The notes beneath the pieces were generated by a model that had not been told where the DNA came from, ran no database searches, and saw only the letters and a list, made by a program, of their open reading frames with translations. Below, piece by piece: positions 10,686 to 18,755 of a DNA stretch of 64,000 nt. This DNA is from Talaromyces rugulosus (Eukaryota > Ascomycota > Eurotiomycetes > Eurotiales > Trichocomaceae): positions 3,534,001-3,598,000 of the forward strand of contig NC_049565.1 of NCBI RefSeq assembly GCF_013368755.1. Reading direction: 5' to 3'. The position numbers were made by a program, and so were the translations under genes. Every line of letters begins with the position of its first letter. Positions within the stretch are counted from its first letter, which is position 1.

Positions 10686-13600
10686 ATGGCAGGAAATAGC
10701 AACGTCCCAGCAGCAGGACCGGCAACTCCGCGCCCACCTGCAAGACAAGCAAGACCAGTCGATCAAGACAGTGACGATGAGCCCGACGAACAAACTCAGC
10801 AAAGATTCACCACGTTGGAAAGAGTCATCGATCAAATGAATGAACACATTCAAAGACTGCAAGCTGCAATCGCTGAAAGAGACGATCATGTCAACCAACT
10901 CGAAGCTCAAGTCATGGCTATACCACCTGGCGAAGCTGGAACAGCCGGCAACAGGGTCAAACTACCAAAACCCATGACCTTCGACGGAACTAGATCTAAG
11001 TTGAAGACATTTTTGGTCAACATGGAAATGCATATCGAAGCCAACCAGATCACCAATGACAAAAAGAAAATGATCTTTGTGGCATCATGCTTTACCGACG
11101 CAGCAGCAGAATGGATACAACCTATGCTAAGTGAATTATACACTATCGACAAAGGTAGTTGGGGAACTATCACCAGGGAACTGTTTTCGAACTACGGCAT
11201 GTTCAAACAGAAACTTGGAGAAGCGTTCGGAAACATCGACGAGCTACGGACCGCGGAAAGACAACTAAGATACCTACGACAGACCGGATCCGCTCAGCAG
11301 TTGGCAACCAAATTCCGACAGATAGTAACACCACTACACTATGATGATGCTATTCAAATCGCAACCTTTGAGAACATGCTCAAGGAAGAAGTCCAGACGG
11401 AACTCATCAAACTCGACCGACCCGACAACATTGACAGATTCATTGAGATGGCGGTCAAAATTGACAACAAACTGTTCGAGATCAAACAGAAGCGACAGGA
11501 GTTTCAGAGATGGAAGAAAGTTGGAGGATTCCCTCAGTATGCCAACACATCGGCAAAACGAGGAACCCAATACGACAAGGACGGCGATGTCAAGATGCAG
11601 CTTAACAACGTGATCAGTAAGGAAGAAATGGCCAAGCGCAAGGAAAACAAAGCTTGTTACAAGTGCGGACGAAAAGGACACTTTGCACGACAGTGTCGAT
11701 CAGGGCAAAACAAACAGAACGGTAACGTCAGCCCTCAAAAAATAACAACAGTCCATCAACAAGTTGCGGCCATACACCAGACAATTGTGACCCCCTCGGA
11801 CAGTGAGGAGGAGGAGTCAGAAAATGAACAGGTCGACGAAGTCCAGGACTTCTGGGGACCGATACTAGAAAAGGAAATATACGAATCGCTCAAGAAATTC
11901 GAGCAAGAAGATAGCCCTGGGCAATCTAAGGGACGCCTCAGACAGAGTTCAGAAAGGGAACCACCCCAGGAAGAAGACGCTAACCCGGAAGAAGCGCAAC
12001 CTCACCTACGACGAGGTCAAGAGAAAGGACCGATCAGAGAACCTCGCAGAGAAGACCAATACAGCAAAACCGCTGGACGGCGTATTGATGACCTTTCATC
12101 AGGAAGTGAAAGCCGACACCCCCTGACGTTTCGAGACGGTGGAAAAGACAGAGAAGTTGACCACGAGGACTCGGATCGAGAATCAGACACCCCGCAACAT
12201 TCACAGTTAACAAGAACAACAAACCTCAGAAGAGACGCCGCAAGGGCGATCGACCAAGCAAATGAAACAATCAGACTGTTCCAGAAACGACCACCAATCA
12301 CAAAGAAAGAATGGGATTCAGTCCTAGGAACCAGCACGACGGTTCCAGGAATAAAAATTGAGATTCCAGAAACAAGCAAAGAAGAACTGAAAACAGACAG
12401 CGAAGACTCCGAAACAACAGAAGAATTCCCTGAAATCGACTACGAAGAACCAAAACGAGAATGCAGTTGCAAACCACCCAAACCAGTATGTTGGGAAGAC
12501 TCTATTCAGACATACCGACAACACATCCTCGAATGCGAAAAATGCCACGAGTGGACATTTCACAAATGCGATATGCACGGAAAAAAGAACATCGCACTCG
12601 CAAACGAATTCGAATACGTCTCACTCACCAAAGGAACACGGTTGTGCCACCCGATGCTTGGGCATACCGAAAGATGTTCATGCATGTACTACCCACAATA
12701 TGGAGGACACCATCACAAGAAGATACACTGGACGCAATGCTATGAGTCAAGATGTCCAACTCACCTCGAAGAAAAGGAAAAGAACAAGTGGAAGCCAACG
12801 GCACCGATGATCATCTACCAACCCATCCCGGACTGCCCGAAGGGCTGGAACGAATGTTGGTGCTACGCAGAAGAAATTTGGCACCCTTTCCACAATAGCA
12901 TCGAAACTGACCAATGCTACGCGAAAAAATGTCCATACCACGAAGGACGAGTCATCTACACCGATGAAGACTGGACCGAAATTGTTCTATCACAGAAACG
13001 ATACCTTGAGAGGCACAGAAAGGGACACCACCTTATTGCCACAACTATCAAGACAGGAGAAACTGTGATCATTATCAAGGGAACAATCAACGGACACGAA
13101 GCCAAACTACTCCTCGACTCGGGAGCATCAACGAACTACATTAGCGAAGCATACGTCAAGAAAAACAGGATCCAAACGCACGAGACAAACCTATGGCATA
13201 CTGTACAAAATTTTGAAGGACAAATCACGATCGAAGGATTCGTACGACGAACTGGAAACATCACACTCAAATCAGGAGAACACGAAGAAAGCATCCAACT
13301 GGATTTAAGTCCGTTCGAGCGAAAGGATTTCGACATTATACTCGGAATGACGTGGCTACGGAAACATAATCCTGTCATTGACTGGAAACACGAGACGGTG
13401 TCAATAGACCTGAAAACGCTGCAAACAGAGCAGATGGGGATCAAGCCGAACCAGCAGTTGAAGGTGAAACATGCTGAAGAAATAAACGAAATAGGCCGAC
13501 AAATTGAAACACGAAAGAAACCAAAAGAAATCTACGAAAAAGAACTAAAGGAAGTGCTCGACAAGCTACCAGAAAAATATCGGGACTTTACCGAATTATT

Positions 13601-16496
13601 TGTGAAGAAAGAATATCGACTACCACAACACGAAAAAGAATACGAAGCAGAGATACCGCTCAAGGAAGGAGCACAAGTACCACAAGTGAAGCAACGACAA
13701 ATCTCACAAGATGAACTCCGAACTACTAAGGAATTCATTGAGAAATTCTTAGCAGCCGGTTACATCAGAGAATCAAAAGCAAAGGCTTCTGCACAAGCAA
13801 TGTTTGTACCAAAACGCGACGGATCACCACGAATGGTCATCGACTACCGAAAATTAAACAATATGACCGAAGACGACGCAAACAAAGCACCACACCAGGA
13901 ACAGAAGAGAGATTTATTGCAAGGCGCAAAAATCATGACAATGTTCGACGTTGAATGGGGATACTACAACCTACGAATGAAAAATGACGACATCTGGAAA
14001 ACAGCATTCCTTACAGACTTGGGACTGTACGAATGGCTAGTAGCGCCTATGGGACTCAAACGGCTACCAGCAGAATTCGCGAGGTTTATGACCCACATCC
14101 TACGGGAATACCTTAACCTCTTCGTTGCAGTATACTTCGATGATGTTATAGTCTACTCAAAAGACCCCAAGGAACACGATAACCATGTACGACTGGTTAT
14201 GACAAAACTCATGGAAGCAGGATTAACTCTCAAAATCAAGAAGTGTGAATTCGACACCACACGAGTCAACTACCTAGGAATGGTATATACAACAAACGGA
14301 CTAGAAATACCGAAAGAGAAATTAGACGCTATCCTCGAATGGCCAACTCCAACGAACGTCCACGACGTACAATCTTTTCTTGGAGCCAGCGGATACGTTC
14401 GACGATATCTTGAGAAATACTCAGACGTTACAACACCAATGACAGAATTGCTGAAAAAAGACGAACCATTCGATTGGACAGCAAGAAGACAACGATCTTT
14501 TGAAAACGTTAAAGAACTCGTTAAAATTGCGCCAATATTACAACTGTTTAACCCAGAATTACAAAGCATTCTACGAACAGACGCATCTGGATATGCTCTT
14601 GGAGCAATCCATGAACAAATCAATGAAAAAGGAGAAACGCAGATTGTCGCATTCTACTCGAGAAAGTTTACATCGGCGGAAGTTAACTACGACGTCCACG
14701 ACCGAGAATTACTCGCGATAGTTCAAGCATTTCGACAATGGCGGCACTATCTCCAAGGAGCAAAACATGAAGTAATCGTCAAAAGCGATCATCACAATTT
14801 GAAGTACTTCACGACAACAAAAGAATTATCTGGAAGACAAATACGATGGGCCGAAGAACTAGCCAAATTCAATTACAGGATTGAACATATTCCAGGAAAA
14901 CAAAATGCAGCAGCAGACGCATTAAGCAGACGACCAGATTACGCAATCGGGATAGAACCCCCCAAGACAAACATTCTGCAAGAAGAATCAGGAGTTCTAC
15001 GCCACAATCACAATGCGATCATTGCGACCGCAATAAGAGTTGTTGACGATGATCCGTTCTACGAACGAATGTATCGGGAAACCAACAAGGATCAAAAAAT
15101 ACAAGAAGAATTACAAGCCGGACAAGTTACGAAAAATGTTCAGAAAGGCTTAGCGATATGGAATGGAATGATCAGAGTACCGCAGAATATGACTACGGAA
15201 GTCATTCAGCGATACCACGATCCTCCAACAAAAGGACACCAAGGAGTTGAAAGGACAATCGAAATGATTACCCGAACATTCTACTTTCCTTATGTCCGAA
15301 AAAGGGTTGAGAATTACATCAGAAACTGCGACGAATGCAACAGAAACAAAGCAGTACACCACAAACCCTTTGGAAAAATGCAAATACCGGAAGTACCAGA
15401 AGAAGCATGGAAAAGTATCACTGTTGACTTTATCCAAGGACTACCGCAGTCCAAGGACCCAGTAACAGGAATTACCTACACCGATGCCATGATAACAGTC
15501 GACCGACTTACGAAATATGTTATCTTAGAACCAACACCAAAGGATATGACAGCAGAACAATGTGCAAAACTTATGTTACGAAAAGTTTTTGTATGGACCG
15601 GATTACCAAACGAACTTATCACAGACCGAGACAAGTTGTTTACATCCAAATATTGGCAGACAATTGCAAAGGCATGCGGAATGCATCACAAGTTATCAAC
15701 CGCGAATCACCAACAGACTGATGGCCAGTCCGAGAGAATGATTCAAACAGTTGAACAGTATTTTCGACACTATTTAGATTGGGAACAAGACAATTGGGTA
15801 GAACTACTACCATTAGCACAGTTCGCATTAAACAATGCAGAAAACGCTACGACAAAACAAGTTCCACATTTTGCGAATCTTGGACGACACCCAAGAATGA
15901 CATGGTCTGAAGTACCACGAGAAGGATTATCCGAAGCCGCGATAATACAAGCCAACAAACTACAGGCACTCCATCACACAATATCGAAAGACATCAAGTG
16001 GGCTGAAAACCGAATGAAGACCTACTACGACAAGAAGCGCGAGGACGCGCCAATCCTCAAAAAGGGGGAGAAAGTTTACTTACTACGACGAACAATTGGA
16101 CAGAAAAAATTCAACATTCCAAGCAAGAGACCAAGCAACAAACTTGACGCTATCAAATACGGACCTTTCGCAATTCAAGAAAAACTCGCTAACGACAATT
16201 ACAAACTCCGACTACCAGCAAGAATGAAAGTGCACCCAGTATTTCACATCTCATTATTGGAACCAACCGAAAACCCAGAAAACAGTAACGACGAAGCAAC
16301 CGAGGATGAATATGAAGTTGAAAACATTCTAAAGAGAAAGTTAGTGGAAGGAAGAATCTTTTACTTAGTCAGCTGGAAAGGATACGGACCTGAACACAAT
16401 TCATGGGAACCAGTTAGGCACTTGAACTGCCCCGAAAAGATTCGAGCGTTTCGCCAGAAAGAAACTCGGAGAGGACGTGGTCGAACTCGTTGTTAG
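10686..16496 (+). CDS. Gag-Pol polyprotein with chromodomain, copy A (1,936 aa)
   Basis: A single open frame carries all replication enzymes, so Gag and Pol are fused with no frameshift site. Domains in order: retrotransposon Gag (about 90-270); CCHC zinc knuckle CYKCGRKGHFARQC (324-337); an acidic, charged linker; an unusual Cys/His-rich region with three CxC...CP.H units (593-752); aspartic protease LLLDSGAS (active-site Asp 811); reverse transcriptase with YFDD (1150-1153); RNase H starting TDASG (Asp 1299); integrase HHCC zinc domain (about 1511-1560) and DDE core (DF near 1580, TDRDKLF near 1646, Glu in TDGQSER near 1682); and a C-terminal chromodomain (about 1876-1915, with YLVSWKGY and SWEP). 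The ATG at 10,686 follows a 69-nt leader after the LTR. The 3' end overlaps the convergent accessory gene by 83 nt. All core catalytic motifs look intact. It differs from copy B at only eight residues. Confidence 0.97.
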   Translation: MAGNSNVPAAGPATPRPPARQARPVDQDSDDEPDEQTQQRFTTLERVIDQMNEHIQRLQAAIAERDDHVNQLEAQVMAIPPGEAGTAGNRVKLPKPMTFDGTRSKLKTFLVNMEMHIEANQITNDKKKMIFVASCFTDAAAEWIQPMLSELYTIDKGSWGTITRELFSNYGMFKQKLGEAFGNIDELRTAERQLRYLRQTGSAQQLATKFRQIVTPLHYDDAIQIATFENMLKEEVQTELIKLDRPDNIDRFIEMAVKIDNKLFEIKQKRQEFQRWKKVGGFPQYANTSAKRGTQYDKDGDVKMQLNNVISKEEMAKRKENKACYKCGRKGHFARQCRSGQNKQNGNVSPQKITTVHQQVAAIHQTIVTPSDSEEEESENEQVDEVQDFWGPILEKEIYESLKKFEQEDSPGQSKGRLRQSSEREPPQEEDANPEEAQPHLRRGQEKGPIREPRREDQYSKTAGRRIDDLSSGSESRHPLTFRDGGKDREVDHEDSDRESDTPQHSQLTRTTNLRRDAARAIDQANETIRLFQKRPPITKKEWDSVLGTSTTVPGIKIEIPETSKEELKTDSEDSETTEEFPEIDYEEPKRECSCKPPKPVCWEDSIQTYRQHILECEKCHEWTFHKCDMHGKKNIALANEFEYVSLTKGTRLCHPMLGHTERCSCMYYPQYGGHHHKKIHWTQCYESRCPTHLEEKEKNKWKPTAPMIIYQPIPDCPKGWNECWCYAEEIWHPFHNSIETDQCYAKKCPYHEGRVIYTDEDWTEIVLSQKRYLERHRKGHHLIATTIKTGETVIIIKGTINGHEAKLLLDSGASTNYISEAYVKKNRIQTHETNLWHTVQNFEGQITIEGFVRRTGNITLKSGEHEESIQLDLSPFERKDFDIILGMTWLRKHNPVIDWKHETVSIDLKTLQTEQMGIKPNQQLKVKHAEEINEIGRQIETRKKPKEIYEKELKEVLDKLPEKYRDFTELFVKKEYRLPQHEKEYEAEIPLKEGAQVPQVKQRQISQDELRTTKEFIEKFLAAGYIRESKAKASAQAMFVPKRDGSPRMVIDYRKLNNMTEDDANKAPHQEQKRDLLQGAKIMTMFDVEWGYYNLRMKNDDIWKTAFLTDLGLYEWLVAPMGLKRLPAEFARFMTHILREYLNLFVAVYFDDVIVYSKDPKEHDNHVRLVMTKLMEAGLTLKIKKCEFDTTRVNYLGMVYTTNGLEIPKEKLDAILEWPTPTNVHDVQSFLGASGYVRRYLEKYSDVTTPMTELLKKDEPFDWTARRQRSFENVKELVKIAPILQLFNPELQSILRTDASGYALGAIHEQINEKGETQIVAFYSRKFTSAEVNYDVHDRELLAIVQAFRQWRHYLQGAKHEVIVKSDHHNLKYFTTTKELSGRQIRWAEELAKFNYRIEHIPGKQNAAADALSRRPDYAIGIEPPKTNILQEESGVLRHNHNAIIATAIRVVDDDPFYERMYRETNKDQKIQEELQAGQVTKNVQKGLAIWNGMIRVPQNMTTEVIQRYHDPPTKGHQGVERTIEMITRTFYFPYVRKRVENYIRNCDECNRNKAVHHKPFGKMQIPEVPEEAWKSITVDFIQGLPQSKDPVTGITYTDAMITVDRLTKYVILEPTPKDMTAEQCAKLMLRKVFVWTGLPNELITDRDKLFTSKYWQTIAKACGMHHKLSTANHQQTDGQSERMIQTVEQYFRHYLDWEQDNWVELLPLAQFALNNAENATTKQVPHFANLGRHPRMTWSEVPREGLSEAAIIQANKLQALHHTISKDIKWAENRMKTYYDKKREDAPILKKGEKVYLLRRTIGQKKFNIPSKRPSNKLDAIKYGPFAIQEKLANDNYKLRLPARMKVHPVFHISLLEPTENPENSNDEATEDEYEVENILKRKLVEGRIFYLVSWKGYGPEHNSWEPVRHLNCPEKIRAFRQKETRRGRGRTRC

Positions 16497-16968
16497 ACGA
16501 CACGGGAAACTCCTGGATGGCAGCCGCAATCATCTCGTTTGATTTTTGCAGCTCGGCCTCTCGTTTCCGTTCCTCCTCCTCCTTTTCCTCCAAACGCTCC
16601 AACTCCTCCACATCCTTTATATCCGTTTGAATAAATTCTCCAGCACGCTTTCGGAGAAGTTTCCTTTGTTTATGCAAACGAGCCCGTTTGGCAAGGAGAG
16701 CCTCAAGCTCAGCATTCAACCGATCGTCATCGGCCTCAATCTTCTCTTGAGCCTTGATGAGCTTTTTCCACGCCAGGTCAGACGAGGCCATATCGCGACA
16801 CTTGCAGCGACCAAAACCAACGCACTCGCTACAGCGACTCGAAATTTCAGATTTAATGCAAACCTTCCCTTGGACTGCACAACGATGACAAGGAATCGGC
16901 AGAATAATACCAGACTGTTCGATACGCAGCCGAAGGTTTTTCGTATTTATGTTTTGCTTTGACGACAT
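16414..16968 (-). CDS. Antisense accessory protein, Cys-rich plus coiled coil, copy A (184 aa)
   Basis: This intact antisense frame lies between pol and the 3' LTR, overlapping the end of pol by 83 nt tail to tail. Residues about 27-57 form a Cys-rich module with eight Cys in CxxC-like spacings (PCHRCAVQGKVC, then CSECVGFGRCKC), resembling small zinc-binding domains. Residues about 65-150 are strongly charged and heptad-like (KLIKAQEKIEADDDRL; LERLEEKEEEERKREAEL), a probable coiled coil. The last ~35 residues are Ser/Glu-rich. It is present unchanged in copy B, has a TATA-like box 72 nt upstream, and a RIPed homologous trace exists at about 38,155-38,620. I recall similar small Cys-rich/coiled-coil ORFs beside fungal retroelements but cannot name a family or function. 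DNA/RNA binding or regulation of the element is inference only. Confidence 0.75.
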   Translation of the reverse strand: MSSKQNINTKNLRLRIEQSGIILPIPCHRCAVQGKVCIKSEISSRCSECVGFGRCKCRDMASSDLAWKKLIKAQEKIEADDDRLNAELEALLAKRARLHKQRKLLRKRAGEFIQTDIKDVEELERLEEKEEEERKREAELQKSNEMIAAAIQEFPVSSNNEFDHVLSEFLSGETLESFRGSSSA

Positions 16969-17039
16969 GGTCAGAACATCACCACCAAGAATGTTAACAA
17001 GAAAGAAATTCGCCTACCTATGCGACGGGGGGCCTGCGA

Positions 17040-17047
17040 CTATTTAT
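17040..17047 (-). promoter_or_regulatory. TATA-like box of the antisense gene, copy A
   Basis: ATAAATAG on the minus strand lies 72 nt before the accessory ATG, between that gene and the 3' LTR. It implies an independent antisense promoter rather than read-through. Confidence 0.4.
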
Positions 17048-17071
17048 GTGACTGTCGGGACGCCAGCCTTC

Positions 17072-17083
17072 GAAGGAGGGGAT
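17072..17083 (+). other. Polypurine tract, copy A
   Basis: GAAGGAGGGGA followed by T lies immediately before the 3' LTR, the expected plus-strand primer position. Confidence 0.8.
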
Positions 17084-17740
17084 TGTCATAAGAATCGTGA
17101 ACGCTCAGCCAATCGATAAGTAGCGGACGCTACTTACATAAGCAAGCTGCCTGAAACTCCTATGGAGTAGACTTGCTAATTGTAGGAACGAAGACGGAAG
17201 TGACTACACGAGAACTCACGTGATCTGGACAGTGCAGATGCACTGGTTTAGTGAAGACACACCAGGTGGACATACACCCTAAATGGTGCGGCTGCACCAT
17301 TTCCGTGCAAATACACTTAGTGCAGAACCACCTACCCTGTGCGAGTACACCCGGTGCGGATGCACCCCAGCGGTGCGCATGCACCATGTCAGTGGAAGTG
17401 CACCATGGCACGTGACTATGCAGGGAACATAGCCAAACATAGCCAGACTATGTTTGGATATGTCAACAACATAGCCAACAGAGCATCGACTATGCTCGCT
17501 ATGTTTAGGATCAGCTATATAAGGACACTCATTTACCATCATGTATCTAGCTCATTGTGTTTTATTCTCTCAAGCAAATAGCATATTACTATTACTCTTC
17601 AACATACTTTGCAGCCTATCATTGCGATAGTACTCTACTTATCCTAGGATTGCCTTACACAACGTTCTCATCTTGTCTTCTGTTAGCAGAATACCCACCC
17701 CGATTCACATCTTGGTGACGAGTTGTTGAACCGATTGACA
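17084..17740 (+). repeat. 3' LTR, gypsy copy A
   Basis: 657 bp, same ends as the 5' LTR, followed directly by the target duplication GAACC (17,741-17,745). Confidence 0.97.
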
Positions 17741-18540
17741 GAACCTTCTTTAGGAGGAATCTCTAGGAAGATTATTAGATAGTAGATAGAAGCTCTATAA
17801 ATAAATAAAAAAATTTTAAAGCTGGTTATAGCAGTTTAGATCTTAAAAGCTATAGATTATCTCTCTTTTAATAATCAATATATTAAAGAAGATCTTACTA
17901 AAGAGATTAATTAGATATAGAATACTTTAACTAGTATACTTAATAAATATACTAAAATAGTATAGTTTTATACACACTCTAAGCAGTAATAGAAGCTAGA
18001 ATTATAATAAACCTAAAGCTTATAGACTACAGCCTATAAATAGTAATAAACCTATATCTATACTAATACTAAATTCAAAACTATAAGAACTACTTATTAC
18101 TATGAAATAAAGATAGCTAAAAAAACCTAAAAAAAGCCTTAGAAGGAAGAAAAAGTAGAAAAAGAGTTTTAACCCCACTAAGAATCCTTTTCTTAAAAGC
18201 CCTAGAGATAACCTAAAAAAGCTTTCTTTAAAAAATCTTAATAAATATTAAATAGCTCTATAATATATTAAACCATAGATTAATCCCACTATCTTAGTAT
18301 TTTAAAACCTAGATCTAGAGACTCTCCCTATTATTATCATAGCTGATAAAGAAGCTCTAATTAAAGAAACAATATTTTCTAATATTCTTTATAGCTTTCC
18401 TCTTAAAGAGCTACTAGATAGACAGGCTTATATACTTATAATATTAGAGCAGGTATATCAGACTTTATTTAACTAAAATATTAAAAAAGCTTTAGAAACT
18501 AATAGGCTTAATTTTAAAATATACTAGTTACTCTAGGTAT
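17741..18540 (+). pseudogene. LINE relic L-b, second part (ORF2 endonuclease to RT)
   Basis: This resumes exactly where 9,959 stopped (after the duplicated GAACC) and matches the intact ORF2 from about 21,385 to 22,200. It is heavily RIPed. It ends abruptly at 18,540 with GGTAT, against a reversed LTR fragment. The following LINE sequence is found inverted at 51,305 reading leftwards. Confidence 0.9.
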
Positions 18541-18700
18541 TGTCAATCGGTTCAACAACTCGTCACCAAGATGTGAATCAGGGTGGGTATTCTGCTAACA
18601 GAAGACAAGATAAGAACATTATGTAAGGCAATCCTAAGATAAGTAGAGTACTATCACAATAATAGGCTACAAAGTATATTGAAGAGTAATAGTAAAATAC
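18541..18700 (-). repeat. LTR fragment A (3' 160 bp of a gypsy LTR, broken by LINE 1)
   Basis: The 3' end of an LTR in reverse orientation begins TGTCAATCGG at 18,541. It is moderately RIPed inside and almost intact at the tip. It ends with AATAGTAAAATAC (18,688-18,700), two bases of which differ from all intact LTRs but are shared by fragment B. The fragment plus fragment B (160 + 510 - 13 bp duplication) equals exactly 657 bp. Confidence 0.9.
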
Positions 18701-18755
18701 AATAGGATCCTAGCATACCCGCCGGGAAAATCAAAAATCAACCTTTTGAAATTCA

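Larger units (their letters stand above)
9960..17740 (+). mobile_element. Complete Ty3/gypsy chromovirus, copy A (7,781 bp)
   Basis: It has two 657-bp LTRs, an internal primer site, one long gag-pol frame, an antisense accessory gene and a polypurine tract. The 5-bp target duplication GAACC flanks it (9,955-9,959 and 17,741-17,745). The host sequence is LINE relic L-b. The LTRs look identical to each other by eye and there is no RIP damage, so insertion is recent. The chromodomain at the Pol C-terminus and the self-complementary primer site place it with the Tf1/sushi-like chromoviruses. Confidence 0.97.

Noticed and set aside
16546..16962. 138-aa plus-strand frame opposite the accessory gene
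   Set aside because: It is the shadow of the antisense 184-aa frame, which has the Cys-rich and coiled-coil pattern and its own TATA-like box.
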